The notes below the pieces were generated by a model. It searched no databases, was not told where the DNA came from, and was given only the letters and a program-made list of their open reading frames with translations. A stretch of DNA of 43,894 nt from JAENVT01 sp031412355 (lineage in GTDB: Bacteria > Actinomycetota > Acidimicrobiia > Acidimicrobiales > Ilumatobacteraceae), in NCBI GenBank assembly GCA_031412355.1, contig JANOCR010000144.1:1-43894 (forward strand), given 5' to 3'. Positions 1-6,855 of this stretch are shown here, one piece after another. Within the stretch, counting starts at the first letter, position 1. Each line of letters begins with the position of its first letter. The position numbers were made by a program, and so were the translations under genes.

Positions 1-1
1 C

Positions 2-214
2 CGCGGCACCATCTCCAGTGACGCCGCCAATGGGAATGGGAATGGCAATGACAGTGGCTGCTGGAACCCCCTGCAACGGTCGCTCGCCATCGGCAGCGAA
101 CTCGTCACCGTCGGCTTCACTGAGATGCAGTTCAGCGACCGAGCCTCGCTGGCCACCCGCGACGCCGTGCACTGGGGCGACCCCGAGCAATACGGCTGCT
201 ACTGGTACGGCTGA
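2..214 (+). CDS. C-terminal fragment of a secreted beta-propeller domain protein (partial)
   Basis: The reading frame is open from the window edge to a TGA at 212-214 and gives 70 residues. The fragment has a Gly/Asn-rich stretch, then SLAIGSELVTVGFTEMQFSD and a final strand ending GCYWYG. The pattern 'IG-x-x-L-V-T-V ... G-x-x-x-x-D-x-x-S-L' resembles the last blade of actinobacterial beta-propeller domain proteins (PF09826-like), which are exported and of unknown function. That assignment is from remembered family pattern. The start and any signal peptide lie outside the window. Two tandem palindromic repeats follow 55 bases after the stop and may act as its transcription end. Another secreted repeat protein is the alternative. 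Confidence 0.5.
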   Translation, partial: RGTISSDAANGNGNGNDSGCWNPLQRSLAIGSELVTVGFTEMQFSDRASLATRDAVHWGDPEQYGCYWYG

Positions 215-268
215 CCCGTTCGCCGTTCCCGGCCCCATGCGCGCTGGTCTGGCCCGCTCGGTCTTCCG

Positions 269-379
269 GCGTTTGTGAGCTGCGGCCCCGTATCGGGGCG
301 TGAGTCATCAAACGCACCCCCGGCCAACCAGCGTTTGAGAGCTGCGGCCCCGTATCGGGGCGTGAGTCATCAAACGCAC
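269..379. repeat. Two tandem copies of a 49-bp nested palindromic element
   Basis: Copy 1 spans 269-317 and copy 2 spans 331-379, a 62-bp period with a 13-bp spacer. The copies differ at one base (T versus A at unit position 8). Each unit is bounded by an outer inverted pair GCGTTTG / CAAACGC; in copy 2 this extends to GCGTTTGA / TCAAACGC. An inner hairpin GCCCCG-TAT-CGGGGC sits at the centre. The unit resembles a REP or cruciform-type element, or a doubled terminator after the beta-propeller gene. No ORF explains it. Confidence 0.8.
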
Positions 380-499
380 GCCGGTGTTCCGGTTTCGAGC
401 CGTGACTGTGGATCCGTGTGGGTGATGAACCGCGGGCGGCTTGATTCACGGCGGGCGGCGGTAGGGTCCCGGATGCGGAATGGAGGCAGGGTGCAACCG

Positions 500-1138
500 A
501 TGAAGCGTGTAGTTGCCCTCAGCCTTGCCGCGCTCGTGGTTGCCGGATGCGGCGGCGACGAGGGGTCCGCACCGACCACCGCTGCCGTGACCGTGACGAC
601 TCCGGTTGCCGATACGACGATCGCCACCACCACGCCCCCGCCGAGCTCCAGTTCGAGTACGACGGTCGTGGCCACGACCCTGCCGGCAACCACAACGACA
701 GTCCCCACCGAAGACCTGATCAAACAAGCCGTCCAGGACTACGCGACCGCCTATCACCTATGTGGCGAGAAGCCCGCCGAGTGTGTACCCGAGAGCTTCA
801 CCGCAGTTCAGGGGCGATCGCGCTCGACTGTTACAGATTTTGTAAACGGGTTGATGGACGAGGGTCTGTACTTCTCAGCGGACACGAGGGGCTCGTACCT
901 TGTCGCAGAGTCCACAATCCTCGAGTCGGCAAGCGAGGCAACCGCCGTCTTCTGCGTCTTCGATGCTGGAACTGTGCTCGGTCCCGTCGGCCCGGATGGA
1001 TTGCCCACCGTGGTAAACGACCAGATTCTGAGTCTCAGAAACGAGTATTACCTCTTCTATGAGAACGGATGGCTCGTAGGCGAGAAACGAGAGTTGGAAC
1101 GCGTCGGCGAGGGAAGCCATTGTCCGCCAGCCGCTTAG
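500..1138 (+). CDS. Putative lipoprotein with Thr-rich linker
   Basis: 212 residues. The N-terminus MKRVVALSLAALVVAGCGG is a type II signal peptide with a lipobox ending at Cys16, so export and lipid anchoring outside the membrane are expected. A Thr/Ser/Pro linker (about residues 23-75) leads to a small alpha/beta domain with Cys residues that could form disulfides. I do not recognise the domain; an NTF2-like fold is only a guess. Start choice: GGAGG at 482-486 lies 13 bases before ATG 500 and 4 before GTG 491, and a TAGGGT hexamer at 462-467 could start transcription near 474. ATG 473 is also in frame. All give the same signal peptide. The 3' end overlaps the next gene. Confidence 0.65.
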   Translation: MKRVVALSLAALVVAGCGGDEGSAPTTAAVTVTTPVADTTIATTTPPPSSSSSTTVVATTLPATTTTVPTEDLIKQAVQDYATAYHLCGEKPAECVPESFTAVQGRSRSTVTDFVNGLMDEGLYFSADTRGSYLVAESTILESASEATAVFCVFDAGTVLGPVGPDGLPTVVNDQILSLRNEYYLFYENGWLVGEKRELERVGEGSHCPPAA

Positions 1139-1926
1139 CCATCGTCGTTTGCACAACTCTTCTGCTGGCGTACGGAAATGTCGAGGCTGCGGAGACTGGG
1201 GGCGACAACACTCCTGGCACGGGCGGGCAGGCGCAGATTTCTACTTGGGTGATTGGGGCTATCAACGGAGGGGTGAGTCGGCCGTCGGGTGCTAGCTCGT
1301 GCAGTCCTTGGGCGATCTTCGACGGGTCGACCACGGAGATTGCCGGCGCGCCGACGGCGATCAATCCGGCGACGGGGCAGGTCTCGACGATCTACTTCCG
1401 GCTGTGCGGTTCGACCTACCAATACGTGTACGTCGGGCCACACTCCCCAACCGACGTCGCTCGCGTCGCGTACCAGAAGGTGGCGTCATTGGTGCCACGA
1501 CCCGAGGTCACGTTCTCGCCGCCGGTCGACAAGATGATCGTCAACTTCGAGACGTGGCTCGGCATCACGCCGAGCGATCCGATCAGCGCGACCGCGACGA
1601 TTCCGGGGCTCTCGGCGACGGTGACGGCACAGGCGACCGACATCGAATGGGCCACCGGATCGCAGGTCGAAGGCGACACCACGACGATCACCTGTCAGCC
1701 GTGGGGCTCGAGCGAATCGGCGCAGAACGGTTGCGCGTGGACTCCCGCCTATCCGTCGGTCGAAAAGGTGACCGGCACCAGCGATCAGCGATACCACGGC
1801 ACAGTCACGATCATCTGGCAGGTGTCGTGGCAGGCGTCGAACGGCGCCGGCGGTTCACTCGCCGACCTACGCACGACCACCGCGGTCGCGATGGGCGTGC
1901 AGGAGATCCAGACCATCGGCGGCTAG
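1120..1926 (+). CDS. Secreted protein of unknown function
   Basis: 268 residues from TTG 1120. This start has a GAGGGAAG purine run just upstream and places the signal peptide (LAIVVCTTLLLAYGNVEAAE) at the N-terminus. ATG 1069 is an in-frame alternative with a longer basic leader. The start overlaps the upstream lipoprotein gene, which suggests translational coupling. The mature part has a cysteine-containing N-terminal half and a C-terminal region with SATATIPGLSATVTAQ and TITCQPWGSS, then a beta-rich segment ending WQVSWQAS. A similar layout occurs in actinobacterial exported proteins sometimes annotated as ATP/GTP-binding, although no nucleotide-binding motif is visible here. Function unknown. 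Confidence 0.6.
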   Translation: MSASRLAIVVCTTLLLAYGNVEAAETGGDNTPGTGGQAQISTWVIGAINGGVSRPSGASSCSPWAIFDGSTTEIAGAPTAINPATGQVSTIYFRLCGSTYQYVYVGPHSPTDVARVAYQKVASLVPRPEVTFSPPVDKMIVNFETWLGITPSDPISATATIPGLSATVTAQATDIEWATGSQVEGDTTTITCQPWGSSESAQNGCAWTPAYPSVEKVTGTSDQRYHGTVTIIWQVSWQASNGAGGSLADLRTTTAVAMGVQEIQTIGG

Positions 1927-1975
1927 CAATCCCAGGTGTTCCGCCTTTCGTCAGCCGCTGCTCATCTCTGTGGTG

Positions 1976-2179
1976 ATGAACCCCACACCGCGCAAACGTC
2001 ACCTCATCCCACTCGCCGCTGCGATGCTCGCAATGGGGAGCTGCGGAGGTGCCGAGGCGACAATCTTGACGACCGCCGTGGCCCCCGACGACCCGATCGT
2101 GACGGATTCGTCTCCGAACTCGATCTTGTACGTCATGAGCGAAGTGCCGTGTCCTTCGACACCTCCCATGACTCTGTGA
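1976..2179 (+). CDS. Short lipoprotein-like ORF, possibly a remnant
   Basis: 67 residues from ATG 1976 (GTG 1970 is also in frame). It begins with basic residues, a hydrophobic stretch LIPLAAAMLAMGSC resembling a lipobox, then a Thr/Pro/Asp-rich linker. The N-terminal half resembles the lipoprotein at 500-1138 in layout (CGG after the lipobox, then TTA-rich sequence), so it may be a truncated paralogue. Its last 47 bases overlap the 3' end of the opposite-strand DUF5655 gene, which argues against an intact gene. No clear ribosome binding site or TANNNT hexamer precedes it. It could equally be a chance ORF. Confidence 0.3.
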   Translation: MNPTPRKRHLIPLAAAMLAMGSCGGAEATILTTAVAPDDPIVTDSSPNSILYVMSEVPCPSTPPMTL

Positions 2180-2564
2180 TCCAGCCCTTGACGACCTCGT
2201 CGATGTCGTCGGGGCCGCGAACGTTGACGACGTGATACACGATGCGGCCCGCCGGGATGGGCTTGCGTGAGATGCGACGATCGCGCACCGTGCGTGGCAG
2301 GAACAAGCCCAACGCGACCCACTTCGTCATCGGCCGCAACTGCAGTACGCGTACTCCTTCCCGCTTGAAGAAGATGCCTACTGACACCGGTTCCAAGAAG
2401 GGCTCACCGAGCGTGCGGAGGTGGGCGATCACGGCATCGAACACCGGGCGCTCGAAGCTCGGTCCGGTGCTGAAGTACTGCTCCAACGTCATTGCCGGCG
2501 CACATTCGTGGCCTTGCCGATTGCGCCCGAACTGGCGCTGGCACTGCGGACACGTCCACGTCAC
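2133..2564 (-). CDS. DUF5655 domain protein with N-terminal zinc-finger-like motif
   Basis: 143 residues from GTG 2564. A TACGGT hexamer ends six bases before this GTG, fitting a leaderless mRNA; the longer in-frame start at 2651 would run into the divergent gene. The N-terminus has CPQCQRQF ... GHEC, a likely Cys/His metal site. The rest (FDAVIAHLRTLGEPFLEPVSVGIFFKR ... ADVDE-like DDIDEVVKGW) matches what I recall of DUF5655, a small alpha/beta domain of unknown role, sometimes at the end of proteins acting on nucleic acids. It is divergent from the VOC gene with only 55 bases between starts. Family call moderately sure; function unknown. Confidence 0.7.
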   Translation of the reverse strand: MTWTCPQCQRQFGRNRQGHECAPAMTLEQYFSTGPSFERPVFDAVIAHLRTLGEPFLEPVSVGIFFKREGVRVLQLRPMTKWVALGLFLPRTVRDRRISRKPIPAGRIVYHVVNVRGPDDIDEVVKGWITESWEVSKDTALRS

Positions 2565-2570
2565 GACACC

Positions 2571-2612
2571 ACCGTATTCCCCGTGAATGTGGGACAACAC
2601 AACGACTACCCT
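2571..2612. promoter_or_regulatory. Divergent leaderless promoter pair (DUF5655 / VOC)
   Basis: Minus-strand hexamer TACGGT at 2576-2571 ends six bases before GTG 2564. Plus-strand TACCCT at 2607-2612 ends seven bases before ATG 2620. Both fit TANNNT -10 elements with transcription starting at the start codon. This is inference from spacing. Confidence 0.55.
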
Positions 2613-2619
2613 CGCCCCC

Positions 2620-3333
2620 ATGGCCGATGTTGCCTTCAAGGATCTGTGCATCGACGTGACCGCCGGCGATGGCCGTCCCGCAGCGGTCGCCGCGTTCTGG
2701 AGCGCGGCGTTGGATCAACCGATCAACACTCACGACGGCAAAGGGTTCAGTCTCGATCCACCCGCTGGCGGCGAGAAGAACCGCGTCGTGTGGCTGTGCG
2801 AGGTGCCCGAGCCGATCGCCGGCAAGAGCCGCGTGCACATCGACATCCATGTTCTCGACGGCGACCCAACGCCGCTGCTGGCGGTCGGTGGCACGATCGA
2901 ACGCACCAAAGGCGGCGACATCGAATGGCACATCGTCGACGACCCCGATGGCGTGCCGTTGTGCGTGTTCGCCCCGCATCCCGCTGCACCCACTTTGCTC
3001 GGTCCGTTCGAGTTGGTGGTCGACGCGGTCGACCCGTCGGCCATCGCCGGTTGGTGGGCCGAACGAACCGGTGGCACCGTGGGTGGGCGCGACAGCTCGC
3101 CCCACGTGTGGATCGAAGGTGCCGCCGGGTTCCCCTACATGTTCTGGGTCTTCCAACCCGTGCCGGAACCGAAGACCGTGAAAAACCGGGTGCACTGGGA
3201 CGTGAAGCTGGTCGATACCACGATCGATGGGCTCGTTGCCGCTGGCGCCACACTGCTGCGACCGAAGGACGACGAGATCCGCTGGTGGGTGATGGCCGAC
3301 CCCGAAGGCAACGAGTTCTGCGCGTTCGAGTAG
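2620..3333 (+). CDS. VOC (glyoxalase-like) family protein, two domains
   Basis: 237 residues from ATG 2620. A TACCCT hexamer at 2607-2612 leaves a seven-base gap, so the mRNA is probably leaderless. The protein is an internal duplication: each half (about residues 1-115 and 120-237) carries a VOC module, with repeated ends 'DIEWHIVDDPDGVPLCVFAP' and 'IRWWVMADPEGNEFCAFE'. In this fold such Glu residues often bind metal. This is the PF18029-type glyoxalase-like layout common in actinobacteria. The substrate cannot be told from the sequence. It lies tail to tail with the dioxygenase gene, nine bases away, and shares a compact promoter region with the divergent DUF5655 gene. Confidence 0.8.
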   Translation: MADVAFKDLCIDVTAGDGRPAAVAAFWSAALDQPINTHDGKGFSLDPPAGGEKNRVVWLCEVPEPIAGKSRVHIDIHVLDGDPTPLLAVGGTIERTKGGDIEWHIVDDPDGVPLCVFAPHPAAPTLLGPFELVVDAVDPSAIAGWWAERTGGTVGGRDSSPHVWIEGAAGFPYMFWVFQPVPEPKTVKNRVHWDVKLVDTTIDGLVAAGATLLRPKDDEIRWWVMADPEGNEFCAFE

Positions 3334-3342
3334 GCGCGTAGC

Positions 3343-4254
3343 TCAGCGAATGGAGATCAACGGGTCGTCGGCGACGCGACTCTCGATACCGGAGGGGCCG
3401 ACGGGCAGGCCGCCGCGGATCGTGACACGTCGCACCCGCCGCTCGGACGTGCCGTAGTCGTCGACGGCGTAGTGCATGGTCGCCCGGTTGTCCCAGATGA
3501 CCACGTCGCCGTCACGCCACCGGTGCCGCAACACGAACTCGGGCTGCGTCATGTGTTCGTACAGGGTGCGCAGCAGGCCATCACTCTCGACGCGCGACAC
3601 GCCGACTATGTGTGATGTGAAACCGGGGTTGACGAACAGGTTGGGCCGGCCGGTTGTGGGATGAACCCGAACGACGGGATGGATGACCGGCGGCACCTTC
3701 CTCGAATCGTCGAGCAGTTGTTGGGCATCTTCTCGATCGAGCGCCGAATCGAAGGGTTCGCCCCAATAGGCCAGCGGCGAGATGCGATGGACCGCTTCGA
3801 GTTGGTCGACCATGGCGCGAAGCGGCGCGGCAAGACGCTCGTAGGAGGTGCGGGTATCGGCAAACATCGTGTCGCCGCCCCACTGCGGTGTCGCATCGCC
3901 GACCAGAACCGAGGCCGCAGGAGGGGTCGCCACGAACGTGACGTCGGTGTGCCAACGAGCGTTGCGACCACCTTTCGCGCCATCCTGCTCGAGGATCTCG
4001 GGAAAGTCGGGATGGCCCGGGATCACCGGATGCGCCGGCGTGGGCTCACCCAATGCCCGCGCCAACTCGACCTGCTCGGCGTGGGTGAGGTGTTGGTCAC
4101 GCAACACCAGCAATCGATGATCCTCCAGCAGAGACGAAAGCCAGGCGGAGTCAATGCCGTCGCGGGCGTGCGCACCGCAGAGCTCGGCACCGAACACGCC
4201 GGTGATCGGAGTTTCTGCCCAAGTTGTGGCGGTGTTGGTCATCGTGCCAAGCAT
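3343..4254 (-). CDS. TauD/TfdA family Fe(II)/2-oxoglutarate dioxygenase
   Basis: 303 residues from ATG 4254. This start has a strong GGAAGG eight bases upstream; ATG 4242 (MTNTATTW) and ATG 4281/4284 are alternatives. The iron-binding HxD motif is His102 and Asp104 (RWHTDVTF) and the distal His is about 261 (ATMHYAVDDYG). An Arg pair near 275 (RRVRRVTIRG) fits 2-oxoglutarate binding. Family members hydroxylate taurine, alkyl sulfates, aryloxyacids or similar anions. No transporter or sulfonate genes lie nearby, so the substrate is open. The promoter carries an operator-like array, which suggests induction by substrate. Confidence 0.88.
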   Translation of the reverse strand: MLGTMTNTATTWAETPITGVFGAELCGAHARDGIDSAWLSSLLEDHRLLVLRDQHLTHAEQVELARALGEPTPAHPVIPGHPDFPEILEQDGAKGGRNARWHTDVTFVATPPAASVLVGDATPQWGGDTMFADTRTSYERLAAPLRAMVDQLEAVHRISPLAYWGEPFDSALDREDAQQLLDDSRKVPPVIHPVVRVHPTTGRPNLFVNPGFTSHIVGVSRVESDGLLRTLYEHMTQPEFVLRHRWRDGDVVIWDNRATMHYAVDDYGTSERRVRRVTIRGGLPVGPSGIESRVADDPLISIR

Positions 4255-4291
4255 GCCATCCACCTTCCGCGGCCGATTCATCATGGTTTTA

Positions 4292-4352
4292 GTCTTAGGT
4301 CTAAAGACGACTAAAGACTGCCGACTTATAGCCCATTGCAAGCCCTGCGCAA
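4292..4352 (-). promoter_or_regulatory. Promoter and operator-like array of the TauD-type dioxygenase gene
   Basis: On the minus strand, TTGCGC (4352-4347) and TATAAG (4330-4325) are separated by 16 bases, a good -35/-10 pair. Just downstream, over the expected start of transcription, read on the plus strand, are CTAAAGAC at 4301-4308 and 4311-4318 (10 bp apart, one helical turn) and an inverted GTCTTAG at 4292-4298. The stretch is AT-rich against its surroundings. The position suits a repressor; the regulator is not identified. Confidence 0.55.
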
Positions 4353-4383
4353 GTCGACGCACCATGCGACTAGAGGCTTAATG

Positions 4384-4476
4384 CCTCTTCTTCACAAGAG
4401 GACGGGAACCACTTCGCACAAGTGGCTGATCGGAAGACAACACCCGTCAGCCAGCACTTTTGTCGCGGGCGTGCTG
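4384..4476 (+). promoter_or_regulatory. Leader of the multicopper oxidase gene with three stem-loops
   Basis: Three hairpins stand in a row: CCTCTT/AAGAGG (4384-4401, loop 6), CCACTT/AAGTGG (4409-4425, loop 5) and CAGCAC/GTGCTG (4452-4476, loop 13). They lie between the divergent promoter region and the start at 4503. No known riboswitch class is recognised. Structure is inferred from base pairing only. Confidence 0.4.
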
Positions 4477-4502
4477 CCGTCACAAACAGAACCGAGGGAC
4501 GG

Positions 4503-5678
4503 ATGAAAGCTCACAAGACAACACGCTGGCGTGGATTGGCGATGGCCGCGATCGTCGGCCTGACCGCATGCGGCTCGTCGGCCGCGGCCGATCACGTCGA
4601 CCACCCGTTGGGCGCTGCGAACAGTGCGAACGTTGCCGGCGCAGGACGGGCGTGCCCCGGCAAGACGCGCACCTACTTCATCGCCGCAGACGAGGTGCAG
4701 TGGGATTATGCACCCAGTGGCACGAACCTGATCACAGGCGAGCCATTCGACGACGACGCCAACGTTTTCGTGGCACCAGGGCCGGACCGAATCGGCAGCG
4801 TGTATACGAAGTCGCTGTACCACGAGTACACCGACGCGACGTTCACCACGCAGAAGGCACGGCCCGCCAAGTGGCAACACCTTGGACAGCTCGGCCCAGC
4901 GATCTCGGCCGAGGTCGGCGACACCATCAAGGTGGTCTTCAAGAACAAGACCAGCTTCCCAGCGAGCGTGCACCCTCATGGCGTGTTCTACACCAAGGCA
5001 GGCGAGGGCGCCTCGTACGCGGATGGCACCAGCGGCGCAGACAAGGCCGACGACGCGGTCGAAACCGGAGGCACGTTCACCTACGTGTGGAAGGTGCCAG
5101 AGCGCGCCGGGCCCGGACCGATGGAAGGCAGTTCGACGATGTGGATGTATCACTCGCACGTCGACGAAGCAGCCGACACCAACGCCGGCCTGATGGGACC
5201 GATGATCATCACCAGGTGCGGTCAGGCACGGCCCGATGGATCACCCGCCGATGTCGATCGGCAGTTCGTCACGAACTTCAGTGTGATGGACGAGAATGCG
5301 AGCCTGTGGCTCGACACGAACATGTCGACACTGGCTGAAGCACCATCGCCCGACGATGAAGGTTTCATCGAGAGCAACCTGATGCATGCGATCAACGGAT
5401 ACGTCTACGGCAACCTCCCCGGGTTGACGATGCGCACAGGCGAACGAGTGCGTTGGTACGTGATGGCGATGGGAACCGAGGTCGACCTGCATACACCTCA
5501 CTGGCACGGCAACACCGTCGTCACGGAAGGCATGAGAGCCGACGTCGTGTCGCTTCTTCCAGCAACCATGCTGACCGCCGACATGCAACCGGACGCCCCC
5601 GGCACGTGGATGTTCCACTGTCACGTCAACGATCACATCACTGCCGGGATGCTGGCGCTCTACACCGTGACGCCATGA
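4503..5678 (+). CDS. Multicopper oxidase, lipoprotein-type
   Basis: 391 residues from ATG 4503, preceded by GAGGGA. The N-terminus ends in a lipobox (VGLTACGSS), so the enzyme is likely anchored outside the membrane. Four copper-binding His pairs are present in order: HPHG and YHSH in the first half, HTPHWHG and MFHCHVNDHITAGM near the C-terminus. The last motif supplies Cys, His and Met ligands of the type 1 site. These are the full trinuclear plus type 1 set of laccase/ferroxidase-type enzymes. The length is short for a three-domain laccase and fits two cupredoxin domains. Likely roles are oxidation of Cu(I), Fe(II) or phenols. The leader holds three hairpins and a 15-bp inverted repeat follows the stop. 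Confidence 0.88.
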   Translation: MKAHKTTRWRGLAMAAIVGLTACGSSAAADHVDHPLGAANSANVAGAGRACPGKTRTYFIAADEVQWDYAPSGTNLITGEPFDDDANVFVAPGPDRIGSVYTKSLYHEYTDATFTTQKARPAKWQHLGQLGPAISAEVGDTIKVVFKNKTSFPASVHPHGVFYTKAGEGASYADGTSGADKADDAVETGGTFTYVWKVPERAGPGPMEGSSTMWMYHSHVDEAADTNAGLMGPMIITRCGQARPDGSPADVDRQFVTNFSVMDENASLWLDTNMSTLAEAPSPDDEGFIESNLMHAINGYVYGNLPGLTMRTGERVRWYVMAMGTEVDLHTPHWHGNTVVTEGMRADVVSLLPATMLTADMQPDAPGTWMFHCHVNDHITAGMLALYTVTP

Positions 5679-5701
5679 CCCGCTGACGCCGATCACAGAA
5701 C

Positions 5702-5755
5702 ATGGTCTGCGGCGTGATAGCTGTTGTGCGTGACAATCACCACGCCGCGGACCAT
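5702..5755 (+). repeat. Long inverted repeat spanning the MCO-oxidoreductase gap
   Basis: Arms 5702-5716 and 5741-5755 pair at 14 of 15 positions around a 24-base loop. The right arm ends on the first two bases of ATG 5754. GTGAT (5714-5718) can also pair with ATCAC (5736-5740), allowing slippage. No T-tract follows, so a classical intrinsic terminator is unlikely. It could be a translational switch hiding the start, or an operator. Confidence 0.7.
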
Positions 5756-6824
5756 GAGGGCTGTCCTGCTGACGAAACACGGCGGCTTCGATTGCCTCGA
5801 ACTGCGCGACGACGTCACCGTGCCGCAGCCGGCCGCCGGGCAGGTGCTGGTGAAAGTGGCGGCGGCCGGTGTGAACAACACCGACATAAACACACGCATC
5901 GGGTGGTACGCGCCAGACATCGCCGACACCGCACCGGCAGACGGTGACTCGGCGATTGCGACAGCACGCGCCGACGTGAGCTGGTCCGGCGAAGTCCCGA
6001 CGTTCCCTCGAATCCAGGGCGCCGATGCATGCGGTCGCATCGTGTCGGTCGGCGCCGGTGTCGATGCCGGCCGGATCGGCCAACGGATCATTGTCGACCC
6101 GGTCTTCCACGACCCCACCGGCTCGCAGGCAGGACCGATCTACTTCGGTTCGGAAGTCGACGGTGCGTTCGCCGAATTCACGGTCGTGCCGTCGTCACAT
6201 GCGGTGCGAGTGGACTGCTCCTGGACCGATGTGGAGTTGGCGTCGATTCCGTGCTCGTACTCGGCAGCCGAGAACATGCTGTCGCGCACGCGAGTCGTCG
6301 CCGGAGAAACGGTGGTGGTGACCGGTGCGTCGGGTGGCGTGGGTTCTGCGGCCGTGCAGCTCGCCAAGCGGCGCGGTGCGTATGTTGTGGCGCTGGCCGC
6401 ATCGGCCAAGCACGACGAGGTGAAGGAGCTGGGGGCCGACGTGGTGTTGCCACGCGATGGCAACCTGGCAGCGCACCTCGGACGCAAGTCGGTCGACGTT
6501 GTGATCGACGTGGTCGGCGGGCACGCGTGGGGACAACTGATCGACGTGCTGCGACCCGGCGGTCGGTATGCCACGAGCGGCGCCATCGGCGGACCGTGGG
6601 TCGAACTCGACCTGCGGACGCTGTACCTGAACGACCTGACGTTGTATGGATGCACCGTGCTCGACGCCCACGTCTTCACCGATCTGGTGGGCCACATCGA
6701 ACGCGGCGAGATCCGACCAGTCGTTGCCGCAACATTTCCCTTGCAGGACATCGTCGCTGCTCAGCGTCTATTCCTGACGAAGCAGCACGTGGGAAAGATC
6801 GTTCTCCAGGTCGCTGCCGACTAA
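5754..6824 (+). CDS. MDR family NAD(P)-dependent oxidoreductase (quinone-oxidoreductase-like)
   Basis: 356 residues from ATG 5754, where the standard N-terminus MRAVLLTKHGGFD begins; GTG 5730 would add eight residues. The catalytic domain has the usual GVNNTDINTRIGWY region and a Rossmann fold with VVVTGASGGVGSAAVQLAK (about residues 186-204). The zinc-binding Cys at the alcohol dehydrogenase position is replaced by Asn/Thr, so this belongs with zinc-free quinone or enoyl reductases and not true alcohol dehydrogenases. The C-terminal end QHVGKIVLQV is typical. Substrate unknown. The start codon lies in the arm of a long inverted repeat, and no Shine-Dalgarno or TANNNT element is seen for either start. 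Confidence 0.85.
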   Translation: MRAVLLTKHGGFDCLELRDDVTVPQPAAGQVLVKVAAAGVNNTDINTRIGWYAPDIADTAPADGDSAIATARADVSWSGEVPTFPRIQGADACGRIVSVGAGVDAGRIGQRIIVDPVFHDPTGSQAGPIYFGSEVDGAFAEFTVVPSSHAVRVDCSWTDVELASIPCSYSAAENMLSRTRVVAGETVVVTGASGGVGSAAVQLAKRRGAYVVALAASAKHDEVKELGADVVLPRDGNLAAHLGRKSVDVVIDVVGGHAWGQLIDVLRPGGRYATSGAIGGPWVELDLRTLYLNDLTLYGCTVLDAHVFTDLVGHIERGEIRPVVAATFPLQDIVAAQRLFLTKQHVGKIVLQVAAD

Positions 6825-6855
6825 CCGTGCAACACCCCCTTGCAATAGTGGGGTA

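Noticed and set aside
269..379. Tandem repeats as a minimal CRISPR array
   Set aside because: Only two units, a 13-bp spacer, a 49-bp nearly palindromic unit and no cas gene nearby.
5702..5755. Intrinsic terminator of the multicopper oxidase gene
   Set aside because: No T-tract follows the stem on the plus strand and it runs into the next start codon, so I list it as an inverted repeat.
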